A stretch of DNA of 29,216 nucleotides from a bacterium (GTDB taxonomy: Bacteria > JACRDZ01 > JAQUKH01), in the NCBI GenBank assembly GCA_028719205.1, contig JAQUKH010000032.1:1-29216 (forward strand). Direction: 5' to 3'. The first letter of the stretch is position 1, and each line of letters opens with the position of its first letter. The position numbers and the translations under genes were made by a program. Below are positions 15,579-24,600 of this stretch, one piece after another. The notes under the pieces are model-generated. The model was not told the origin of the DNA. It saw only the letters and a list, made by a program, of their open reading frames with translations, and made no database searches.

Positions 15579-15968
15579 ATGGGAAATAATAAGACTATTC
15601 TGATCGTTGACGATGAACCATACATCCGATCCTTATTGGAAGAAACCCTTGAAGAAATAGGTGATAAAGGTGTTGATATTTTTATCGCGGAAAATGGAGA
15701 AAAAGGTTTGGCATTGGCGTTAGCTCATAAACCGGACCTGATCTTCCTTGATGTAATGATGCCCAAAATGAACGGCTATGAAATGTGCGAGGCTGTTAAG
15801 AAAAAAAATAAAATGGAAAGCACGCATATTATCATGCTCACGGCTAAAGGGCAGGAAATTGACCGCAAAAAAGGAATAGATGTCGGGGCGAATGAATATC
15901 TTACAAAACCTTTCGACCCTGATGAGATCGTAGCAAAAACCGCTAAGATACTCGGGATTGAAATTTAA
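15579..15968 (+). CDS. Single-domain response regulator (CheY-like receiver)
   Basis: Stand-alone receiver of 129 residues with no output domain. The acid pocket is in ILIVDDEPYIRSLLEE, the phospho-acceptor Asp in LIFLDVMMPKMNG, the switch Thr in IIMLTAKG and the conserved Lys in YLTKPFDPDE. It lies 44 nt after the polyferredoxin fusion gene in the same direction, so it is the likely third product of that operon. It could take phosphate from the hybrid kinase or from the three receiver-less kinases further along. Its stop codon overlaps that of the convergent larB by four bases, with no terminator between them. Confidence 0.96.
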   Translation: MGNNKTILIVDDEPYIRSLLEETLEEIGDKGVDIFIAENGEKGLALALAHKPDLIFLDVMMPKMNGYEMCEAVKKKNKMESTHIIMLTAKGQEIDRKKGIDVGANEYLTKPFDPDEIVAKTAKILGIEI

Positions 15969-16705
15969 TTTTGAATATTGATCAGATGCGCGATATATCC
16001 AGCGCCAAATCCGTTATCTATATTTACGACAGCCACATTCGACGCGCAGGAATTAAGCATTGTTAAAAGCGGCGCTATCCCGCCGAAATTCGCGCCGTAT
16101 CCGACACTTGTAGGAACCGCGATGATCGGCTTTCCGACCAGGCCTCCTACTACACTCGGCAATGCCCCGTCCATACCGGCGATAACAACAATAACACGCG
16201 ATTTTTCAAGAATATCTCTTTTATCCAGAATTCTGTGTATACCGGCAACACCTACATCATAAATTCCGACTGCCTTGCTCCCCATCACCTGGGCCGTTAT
16301 CCTTGCCTCTTCCGCCACGGGAATATCCGAGGTTCCGGCGGTAACTATAGTAACCATCCCTTTATTCCCGTTATTAGGAATATATATTACCCTTCCCGCT
16401 TCATTGTACTGCACTCTTTTGTCGATCTTTTTTACCGCGAGATATACATCACGGGTAGCTCTCGTAGCAAGAAATGTATCTTCTTTTGACAATATCCTTT
16501 TAGCGATCTCAACAACCTGTTTTTTTGTTTTCCCAAGGCAGAAAATCACCTCAGGAAATCCATGGCGAAGCATACGATGATTGTCCAGTGTAGCGCACCC
16601 TAATTTTTCATAAGGAAGCCCTTTTACTTTTTCGAACGCGTCCGTGACGCTTATTTTTTTCTGTTGAACCTGCTCTAAAAGTTCCAGTAAATTATTTTTT
16701 TTCAT
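15965..16705 (-). CDS. larB: LarB, pyridinium-3,5-biscarboxylic acid mononucleotide synthase
   Basis: Enzyme that carboxylates and hydrolyses nicotinic acid adenine dinucleotide in the first step of nickel-pincer cofactor synthesis for lactate-racemase-type enzymes. It has 246 residues, the usual length. The N-terminal segment LDNHRMLRHGFPEVIFCLGKT is diagnostic. The PurE-like C-terminal half reads TAGTSDIPVAEEA, YDVGVAGIHR, VVIAGMDGALPSVVGGLV and VPTSVGYGANFGG. No larC, larE or larA lies in the window, so it stands alone here. A candidate extended -10 promoter lies 72 bp upstream, and a palindromic repeat unit would sit in its leader. Convergent with the CheY-like gene. Confidence 0.94.
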   Translation of the reverse strand: MKKNNLLELLEQVQQKKISVTDAFEKVKGLPYEKLGCATLDNHRMLRHGFPEVIFCLGKTKKQVVEIAKRILSKEDTFLATRATRDVYLAVKKIDKRVQYNEAGRVIYIPNNGNKGMVTIVTAGTSDIPVAEEARITAQVMGSKAVGIYDVGVAGIHRILDKRDILEKSRVIVVIAGMDGALPSVVGGLVGKPIIAVPTSVGYGANFGGIAPLLTMLNSCASNVAVVNIDNGFGAGYIAHLINIQN

Positions 16706-16733
16706 AAGATCTCATTACCCGTAAACTGTGAAA

Positions 16734-16759
16734 GGGCAGACACAGGGGTCTGCCCCTAC
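16734..16759. repeat. Third unit of the GTAGGGGC palindromic repeat
   Basis: A 26-bp unit almost identical to 821-846, differing at one base (CACAGGGG versus CACATGGG). It lies alone, between the larB start and its candidate promoter, so its copy in RNA would form a hairpin in the leader. Confidence 0.8.
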
Positions 16760-16776
16760 AAAAAACAATTCTTATT

Positions 16777-16805
16777 ATTATACCAGAGATTTGTATAATT
16801 TTGAG
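16777..16805 (-). promoter_or_regulatory. Candidate extended -10 promoter of larB
   Basis: TGG directly precedes a perfect TATAAT (16782-16777) on the minus strand, which gives an extended -10. The -35 region (CTCAAA) is poor. It is well placed for larB and lies after the end of the upstream kinase gene. Confidence 0.5.
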
Positions 16806-16810
16806 TGAAT

Positions 16811-19800
16811 TTATACCTTCGGCAAACTCACTACAACCGCAGTCCCTTTACCCGCACCTTCTGAATAGATATTGATCTCTCCTTTATACATCTCAACCAT
16901 TTCTTTGCAGATCGAAAGCCCAAGTCCGGTTCCCTCGATCGCGGCGTGGCGTTTATAAAATTTATCAAATACCCTGTTTATATCTTTTACGGATATGCCG
17001 CACCCGGTATCCCTAACCTCAATCTCAACCATTTCACCTTTAAGCCTGCTGATCACAGAAATTGTACCGTTATCAGTGAATTTTACCGCGTTATCCAGAA
17101 GATTATTCAAAATGGTTTTAATATCCCTGTCCTCCATTTTAATTCTATCTGCATCTACAGGTATATTAATTTCTAACTGCAGGCCTTTCCTTTCCAATAA
17201 CATCTTTAGATTATTTGTAATTCCTGACATTACAGCATTTATTGATGCATTCTTATCTTTTTTTCCGATAATATCTTTATGAACATCCATTGAAAATTCC
17301 TGTAAAATATTTGTAATGTCTTTACGTAGTTTCTCAAGATTTTCCGACGCTATCTTATTAGCTTTTTCAATGCTTTCTTTATCACCTGAATCTATACTTT
17401 TCTTAATTATATCAAACGCCATTTCAGTCATCGCGATCGGCGTTTTTAAAGTGTGAGACATATCGCGTATCAGGTTTTTTTTCGCCTGTTCAACTTTTTT
17501 ATATTCAGTAATGTCTTCACTGATCTTAATAAAAGCTATCGCTTCATTGTTTGTATCAAAAACAGGGTAAGTATGAAGAATAACCGGCAAACGGGTCCCA
17601 TCGGTGCAAACGCATTCTGATTCAATTCTTACCGCTTTTTTAAAAGCCATGGATTCTGTGCCGGGGCAATGGAGACAAACTAAACTGCTTTTCGCGCAAA
17701 CCTCAAAACAATGTTTATCTATTACGTCCTCTTTTGTAACACCAAACATTTTATCGAACGCTCTATTTGTTGTTACAAATTTGTAATCCTTATCAATCAG
17801 GCATACGCCCAGATTAATATTTTCTATCAAAGTCCTATAACGCCCTTCGCTTTCCCGGAGAGCTTCTTCCGCCTTCTTACGTTCAGAAATATCCTGCGCT
17901 GTTCCGCGCAACCCTGTGACCTTTCCCCGGGCATCGAGCTTGGTTTCACTGCGGGCTGTAACCCAGCGGCACGGCCCTTTTGGATCGGCAAGCTCCAGAT
18001 CGATCTCGTATGGTTCACCGGTTTGCAGGTTTCTTTTTACCGCGGCATCCAGCCGCGCCGCGCTTTCAGGTGTGTACGCCTTTAGATGTTCCTCGTATCC
18101 CGGCGGGCGCTGTGCCGGATCGAACCCATAGATGCGATAATATTCTTTAGACCAGGTAATAGTATCAGTTATCGCGTCCCAGTCCCAGCTGCCAAGCCGT
18201 CCAACACGTTGGGCTTCCTTAAGATCAGCTTCACTTTTATGTAGAGCTTTTTCCACCTGCTTGCGCTCAGTAAGGTCGTAAGCAAGCACGGCAACGCCGA
18301 TAACCTCTCCTGTTTCAGTCGTAATAGGGCTATGGGATACCTGAAAATATTGCCGCGACCGGAGTTCTTCTCCCGAATATGACTCCTCCACAAGTTGCTC
18401 TCCCGCCAACGCGCGATCAAGATTGCCCTTGGCGGTTTCTCTATCCTCCGTCACAGTCATATAATCCAACAGGCTGCGGCCTTTTTCGATATCCGCTCCG
18501 TAGATCACTTTCATGACTGCAGCATGTTCCTTATTAAAACTTGTGTAACGATACTGCCTGTCCACGGAAAAAACCAGCGCGTTGGAATTGTCAATAATAC
18601 TGTGTAAAGTCAAGTATTGTTCTTTCAGTGTTTTCTCTGCCAGTTCGCTCTCACGCTCTACTTCCATCGTATCAAGCACAAACGAAATATCGATGCTGAT
18701 TTCTTCAAGCAACCCTAATTCTCCCTTGATGAAAAAATCTGGCTCTGCAGCATAAAGATTCAAATACCCGATGGCCTTACCTTTAACACTAAAAGGAATT
18801 ACGGCAAAGGAGCAATTGCTAAACACGCTGTCAGATTGCCGGGGTTGATCAGTCTGGACGTTCTGGCAAATAATAACCTTACCGGTGCTGAGGGCGGAAT
18901 TAATCGCAGTATTTAATTTATTATCGATATGGCCATCCACATATTGCCGGTATCGCGCTTCATCCCCGGCATACGTCACAGGATTAACCTTACCGCCGGA
19001 TTCATCTACCAAACCAACCCACGCCGTAGTAAATTGCCCTACATCCACCACAACGCTGCAAATTTTCTGAAGCAACTCTTCCTTCTGTTTCACTCTAACA
19101 ATGGTTTGATTTACCTGGCTTAGTGTGGCATACAAACGCGTGAGATTGTGGAGGCGCACCTCCGCACGCTTACGCTCGGCAATTTCTCCCCGTAGTTTCT
19201 CGCTAGTCTCTAAAAGTTTTATGTACGGATATTGGATCGATATTTCGAACATGCCCAGATATATCAGAAAAAAGGCAACCAGTTTATAGATATGCCCCAG
19301 CATGTTATAGGTGTCATAAGCGCTTTTATATAATGTAAATGCCAGCTCGCTAAAAATACACATGATGAGTGCCGCCAAATACAAAATAAAAATCCGGTCA
19401 CCCGTTTTTGAGAGGCGCTTCCAATACACAACAAATGACAGGGCGAACAAGCCGACAATAAGGCACTCTGAATATATTTTGGCTGGTGTAAGGCCGATTC
19501 CTTCAATAAACATTACCGGCAGATACGCCGGATAGTAAATATCGCTTATAAAAACCAGCCCGCTTATGGCAAAGGCGACAATCAGCAGGTTTTTTTTCGA
19601 AAGCCAGTGATTTGGCGTTTCCGGATAAATATACGCGCTGACAATAAATGCACAGGCGGAAACCGTTCTCGCCGCTATCCAAAACAGGATGCCCTTGTTG
19701 GTTGAACTTGGAGTTATAAAGTCCGGCATGCCCGGAAAACTCAAAGCATGCATGAAATCTATAAGGCTTACGGCAAGAAAGGCAGCGCTGAGAAACAGGG

Positions 19801-20035
19801 CATACCGGTTTCTGGACTGGTTAAAAGCGAACCATCCAACACCGAAAATCGATAGTGAAACCATCACACTAAAAAACTCGATAATATTGTGAAATACAAG
19901 ATAGGGTGGAGCCTTCAGCGTCATATGCAGTTGCGGTTGGAATAACATGACTAACAAGAACAAGGACAGCGACAACCCAAACACAGCTGTCAAAATAGCA
20001 TACGGCGATAGTTTGGTCAGACTTATTGTTTTCAT
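16811..20035 (-). CDS. MASE3 membrane sensor histidine kinase with GAF and three PAS domains
   Basis: Inner-membrane sensor kinase of 1074 residues. Residues 1-270 form a MASE3 sensor with about eight membrane helices (FHNIIEFFSVMVSLSIFGVGW, SLIDFMHALSFPGMPDF). A GAF domain follows near 305-450 (CSVVVDVGQFTTAWVGLVDE). PAS domains lie near 475-585, 605-720 (LGSWDWDAITDTITWS, a PAS_3 type) and 730-850. The last PAS holds a Cys cluster, HCFEVCAKSSLVCLHCPG. The HisKA His is near residue 861 in MSHTLKTPIAMTEMAF, then the N-box NNLLDNAVKFT, DTGCGIS and GTGLGLSI. It has no receiver. Its C-terminal cassette is clearly paralogous to those of the next two kinases. The ATG has no Shine-Dalgarno sequence; CCTCCT lies there instead. 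Confidence 0.93.
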   Translation of the reverse strand: MKTISLTKLSPYAILTAVFGLSLSLFLLVMLFQPQLHMTLKAPPYLVFHNIIEFFSVMVSLSIFGVGWFAFNQSRNRYALFLSAAFLAVSLIDFMHALSFPGMPDFITPSSTNKGILFWIAARTVSACAFIVSAYIYPETPNHWLSKKNLLIVAFAISGLVFISDIYYPAYLPVMFIEGIGLTPAKIYSECLIVGLFALSFVVYWKRLSKTGDRIFILYLAALIMCIFSELAFTLYKSAYDTYNMLGHIYKLVAFFLIYLGMFEISIQYPYIKLLETSEKLRGEIAERKRAEVRLHNLTRLYATLSQVNQTIVRVKQKEELLQKICSVVVDVGQFTTAWVGLVDESGGKVNPVTYAGDEARYRQYVDGHIDNKLNTAINSALSTGKVIICQNVQTDQPRQSDSVFSNCSFAVIPFSVKGKAIGYLNLYAAEPDFFIKGELGLLEEISIDISFVLDTMEVERESELAEKTLKEQYLTLHSIIDNSNALVFSVDRQYRYTSFNKEHAAVMKVIYGADIEKGRSLLDYMTVTEDRETAKGNLDRALAGEQLVEESYSGEELRSRQYFQVSHSPITTETGEVIGVAVLAYDLTERKQVEKALHKSEADLKEAQRVGRLGSWDWDAITDTITWSKEYYRIYGFDPAQRPPGYEEHLKAYTPESAARLDAAVKRNLQTGEPYEIDLELADPKGPCRWVTARSETKLDARGKVTGLRGTAQDISERKKAEEALRESEGRYRTLIENINLGVCLIDKDYKFVTTNRAFDKMFGVTKEDVIDKHCFEVCAKSSLVCLHCPGTESMAFKKAVRIESECVCTDGTRLPVILHTYPVFDTNNEAIAFIKISEDITEYKKVEQAKKNLIRDMSHTLKTPIAMTEMAFDIIKKSIDSGDKESIEKANKIASENLEKLRKDITNILQEFSMDVHKDIIGKKDKNASINAVMSGITNNLKMLLERKGLQLEINIPVDADRIKMEDRDIKTILNNLLDNAVKFTDNGTISVISRLKGEMVEIEVRDTGCGISVKDINRVFDKFYKRHAAIEGTGLGLSICKEMVEMYKGEINIYSEGAGKGTAVVVSLPKV

Positions 20036-20096
20036 ATTTTAGGAGGATAATAAAACACTTGATTCAAAACAAATACCAAACCGATACCTATAATAA

Positions 20097-20124
20097 ATAT
20101 TACTACTGATATTTTTTAAGTCAA
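20097..20124 (-). promoter_or_regulatory. Candidate promoter of the MASE3 kinase
   Basis: TTGACT (20124-20119) and TAATAT (20102-20097), 16 bp apart on the minus strand, in the 170-bp gap before the gene. The rest of that gap holds nothing else I can recognise. Confidence 0.5.
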
Positions 20125-20205
20125 GCTGTAAATTTTACGGGAAATTACAAAGAGGGAAACCAAGAGGTGTTCTTTTACAAACTAAAGCGAGCGTTAATAG
20201 CGGAA

Positions 20206-21654
20206 TCACACCTTCGGCAAACTCACTACAACCATAGTACCTTTACCCACACCTCCTGAATAAATATTGATCTCCCCATCATACATTTCAGCCAGTTCTT
20301 TGCATATCGAAAGCCCAAGCCCTGTTCCTTCGATCGCGGCATTTCGTTTATAAAATTTTTCAAATACTCTTTTTATGTCCTTCTCAGATATGCCACAGCC
20401 GGTATCTTTAACCTCGATCTCCACCATTTTTTCGCTGCATTTACCTGTTATTGAAATTTTACCTTTATCAGTAAACTTCACCGCGTTTTCCAGAAGATTA
20501 TTCAAGATAGTTTCCAGATCCCTGACATCAATTTTGACATTATCCACATTTAACAGTAAATTAATATCCAATTGCAGGCCTTTTTCTTCTATTAATGGCA
20601 TTAGGTCATTTGCAACTTTTTCTATCACAGCATTTAATGACGCGTTTTTATCCTTGGTAATAATATCTTTATATACATCTATTGAAAATTCCTGCAAAAT
20701 ATTATTAACATCTTTGCGCAGCCTTCTAAGATTTTCAGATGCTATCCTGTTAGCTTTTACCAGGCTTTCTTTATCTCCCGTGTTTATACTGCTATTAGCT
20801 ATATCAAACGCCATTTCAGTCATCGCGATCGGAGTTTTTAAACTATGCGAAATATCTCTTATCATATTTCTCTTTGCCTGTTCAATTTTTTTTAGTTCAC
20901 TTATATCTTCAATGACCTTAATAAAATATTTCACATCATTATTTAAATCATAAACCGGATAGGTACTAATATTAACAGGCAAATGGGTGCCGTCAGCACA
21001 GATCCTTTCTGTTTCCTCTTTAACCGCTTTTTTTGAAGCTAAGGCCTTTATGTTTGGACAATCAGGACAAACTGAATCGCGTTTATTATAGGCCTCAAAA
21101 CAATGCTTTCCTTTTATCTTATCCCTATTAAGGCTAAACATTTCACAAAATCTGCTGTTTTCCATTATTAATTTAAAATCCTTATCAATTAAACATACAC
21201 CCAGATCAATATTTTCTATCAAAACTTTATAACGCTCTTCACTCTCACGTAACTGTTCTGCTGATTCCGCGATTTTAGCCGTTCGTTCTTTTACGCGAAT
21301 TTCAAGCCCGTCGCGCGCTTTTTGCAGCTCTTCTTCCCTTCTGGAGATTTTTTCGCTCAGGATAACAACTACAACAGAAATAGCAATGAACATCACAGCT
21401 CTGAGAGCATCGTCTATGGTTATCTTGTTGGTGGCAAAATAATTGCTCAAAGTGAGTATTGCCGCAAGAAATACCGCGACAGAAAGGCCTTTTCTTTTCC
21501 AAAACAGGGCTGATAGAATTATAGGAATATAAAAGAAATGAGTGAAAATAATATGTGTTTTCAGGATAAAGTGAAAATAATATGTTAGAACTACAGCTAC
21601 CGCTAAAAGCACGCCCACAAGCAAAAATTTATATTTTTCTTTTAATTCAGTCAT
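20206..21654 (-). CDS. Membrane histidine kinase with Cys-containing PAS
   Basis: Sensor kinase of 482 residues. Four hydrophobic segments fill residues 8-100 (KFLLVGVLLAVAVVLTYYF, then FYIPIILSALFW). A coiled coil of about 35 residues leads to a PAS domain at 142-255. This PAS holds HCFEAYNKRDSVCPDCP with Cys185, Cys196 and Cys199. The phospho-acceptor is His270 in RDISHSLKTPIAM. The ATPase motifs NNLLENAVKFT, DTGCGIS and GTGLGLSI are intact. AAGGCGGA is the ribosome site. It lies 27 nt after the CheB-CheR kinase gene, so the two are co-transcribed. PAS plus kinase match the same region of both neighbours closely, which points to duplication with exchange of N-terminal sensors. Confidence 0.93.
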   Translation of the reverse strand: MTELKEKYKFLLVGVLLAVAVVLTYYFHFILKTHIIFTHFFYIPIILSALFWKRKGLSVAVFLAAILTLSNYFATNKITIDDALRAVMFIAISVVVVILSEKISRREEELQKARDGLEIRVKERTAKIAESAEQLRESEERYKVLIENIDLGVCLIDKDFKLIMENSRFCEMFSLNRDKIKGKHCFEAYNKRDSVCPDCPNIKALASKKAVKEETERICADGTHLPVNISTYPVYDLNNDVKYFIKVIEDISELKKIEQAKRNMIRDISHSLKTPIAMTEMAFDIANSSINTGDKESLVKANRIASENLRRLRKDVNNILQEFSIDVYKDIITKDKNASLNAVIEKVANDLMPLIEEKGLQLDINLLLNVDNVKIDVRDLETILNNLLENAVKFTDKGKISITGKCSEKMVEIEVKDTGCGISEKDIKRVFEKFYKRNAAIEGTGLGLSICKELAEMYDGEINIYSGGVGKGTMVVVSLPKV

Positions 21655-21681
21655 TGATCCGCCTTAATTGTTTAAAAAAAA

Positions 21682-24600
21682 TCAAGCCGCCGGCAACTTA
21701 ACTATTACCGTAGTCCCTTTGCCAGCACCCTCTGAATAAATACGGATATTTCCGTCATACATTTCAACCATTTCTTTGCAGATCGAAAGCCCGAGTCCTG
21801 TTCCTTCAATTGAAGCATGGCGTTTATAAAATTTATCAAATACCTTCTTTATATCTTTTTCTGAGACCCCGCATCCGGTATCTTTAACCTCTATCTCGAT
21901 CATTTCACCATTGAGCCTGCTCGATACAGAGATATTCCCTTTCTCAGTAAATTTTATCGCGTTATCCAGAAGATTATTTAAAATGGTCTTAAGATCCCTT
22001 CCTTCAATTTTTACATTATCAGTATTTAGAGCTAAATTGGTTTCAAACTGCAGGCCCTTTTCTTCCATCACGGCCTTTAGCTCATTATAAGCTTCTTTTA
22101 CCACAGCTCTTAATGACGCTTTTTTGCTTTTATCAATAACGTCTTTATGAACATCGATCGAGAATTCCAACAAAATATTAGTAACATCTTTGCGCAGTTT
22201 TTTAAGATTTCCCGAGGCGATCTTTTCGGCTTTTACCATTTCTTCTTTATTGCCGGTATTCATACTATTTTTAGCTATATTAAACGCCATTTCAGCCATC
22301 GCGATAGGTGTTTTTAAACTGTGAGAAATATCCCTTATCATATTTTTCTTTGCCTGTTCAATTTTCTTCAATTCACTTATATCTTCAACGATCTTAATAA
22401 GATATTTTAAATTATTATTTGAATCGTAAACCGGATAAGTAGTAATATTAACAGACAAATGGGTGCCGTCAGCACAGACCCTTTCTGTTTCCTCTTTAAC
22501 CGCTTCTTTTGAAGCTATGGCCTTCTTGCTCAGACAATCAGGACAAATTGAATCGCGTTTATTATAGACCGCGAAACAATACATTCCTTTTATTTTATCC
22601 TTACTTACACCGAACATTTCGCAAAATTTACTGTTTGCCATTATTAACTTATAATCCTTATCAATTAAACATATACTTAAATTCATATTTTCTATCAAAG
22701 TCCTGTAAAGCTCTTCGCTAGCCATCAACGTTTTCTCTATCTCCTTGCGTTCCGTAATATCCTTGCCAAAACTTGTCGTACCGGCAATTACTCCTTTTAA
22801 TAAAAGCGGAGTAGAATCTACCAGAAGAGTGATCAGCCGGCCCTCTTTATTATAAAATGATACTTCGTACTGAAGCGACTCCCCGCCTAAAGTTTTTTTG
22901 AATATTTCAATGGTCTTCGGCAGGTCATCCTTAACGATAAGAGGGGCAAAGGACTTTCCGATCAGGTCTTTTTGACTAAATCCTGATATTTCTTCGGCCC
23001 GTTTATTAAAAAATAAAAAATTACCTGCTATATCCAACGACCATATCATGTCGTTGGAATGATCGATCATCGTGCGGTATTTATTTTCACTCTCCCGCAG
23101 CGCTTCTTCCCCCTGCCTAATTTTGGTAATATCAATAAAGACCATAACCACACCATCGATCTTATTATCCATAGTCCGGTACGGCCTCACATTTACGAAA
23201 TACCAGTTTTCTTGCTTGTCTTTTATTTCAAAGGCCGCAGGCCGAAGCGACTCTATTACATCAAATAGCAGTTTCTCCAGATCAGGAATATCCACGTTGA
23301 GTTTAATTTTATTTATCGGCCTTCCGATATCGGATGAAGTTAGATTAAGCGCTTTTTCCGCCTGTAAAGTTATTTTGCGTATAACAAGGCCGGTATCCAT
23401 CATAATTACCGGCATGTTGATACTGCCGAGTAAATTTAAGAGATCATTATTTAAGGAAGATACTTCCATGTTACGGTTATTCAGTTCCTCGTTCGTGGTT
23501 GTCAATTCTTCGTTTGAAGATTGCAGTTCCTCTTTAGACGTTTCCAGTTCCTCATTGGCGCTTTGCAATTCTTCGTTGCTGGATAATATTTCCTCATTAG
23601 CCGTTTTCAATTCTTCATTCGAGTTTTCCTGTGCTTCTATAACTGTCTGAAGATATTCTTTTGTCTCCAGAAGTTCTTTCTGCATTGCCTCAACGTATTT
23701 TTCATCTTTTAAAGATTTTCTGCTTACTTTTGGCAGATTTTTGAAAGAAACCAAGTTCGGAATTTCTTCAAAAAGTACCAGAAAATAATCCACCTTAAGG
23801 CCTTCGAGCCTCACGGGAATAACGGTTATATCAACCCTCCGCTTGCGTTTGTTATATTTTATATTGTTTACTTGATTTATTACTGTTTGTTTTGTTACCC
23901 TTGCCTTATATATCGCCGAGCGCAAAGGTGAAAGCAGCCCTTCCCGCGCCAGTTTAAATATATTAAGGCTTGGCTTTCCGGCTGGTGATTCAAGGAAAGC
24001 GCCTGTGTGCCCGCGGAACTGGACCACTTCCATATTACTATCTATCAGCGCGCCGCATACGGCGTATTCGTTAAGCAAAATCCGGTCTATTACAATGTCG
24101 ATATCATTTTTTTTAATTTTTTTAGTATCAGCTTCTTCCTTAATTTCTATATTCTTAGGATGATAATATTTCCCGGCAAATTCATAGGGTAAACGGGCAG
24201 AAAGAGGTTTTCTCACAAAGATCCTGTGTTTCCGGTCCAATGCATCAAAAAAACTTGAATAACCTCCCACGGATTCAGAACTTCCCAGCACCAAAAAACC
24301 TCCGGGTATAAGGCTGTAATGAAAATTTTGGAATACTCTTTTCTGCAAAACCGGCTGGAGATATATCAAAAGGTTTCGGCAGATTATAAGGTCTATATTA
24401 GAAAAAGGCGGGTCGTTAAAAACATTCTGCCTTGAAAAAATACATATCTCCCTCAACTGTTTAGAGACCTTATAAAAATTACCTTCTTTTATAAAAAACC
24501 TTTTCAGGCGCTCCGGTGTAATATTATCCTTTATAGTTTCTCCATATATACCTTTGCGCGCTTTTCTTATGCTGTTTTCGCTTACATCAGTGGCAAAGAT

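Noticed and set aside
20041-20105. A plus-strand gene start after AGGAGG at 20041
   Set aside because: Only a short TTG-started frame with poor spacing follows and it soon stops; no protein features.
23476-23624. Regular 21-bp repeats that look array-like
   Set aside because: They are in frame within the CheB-CheR kinase gene and code NEEL heptads of a coiled coil. There are no spacers, so this is not a CRISPR array.
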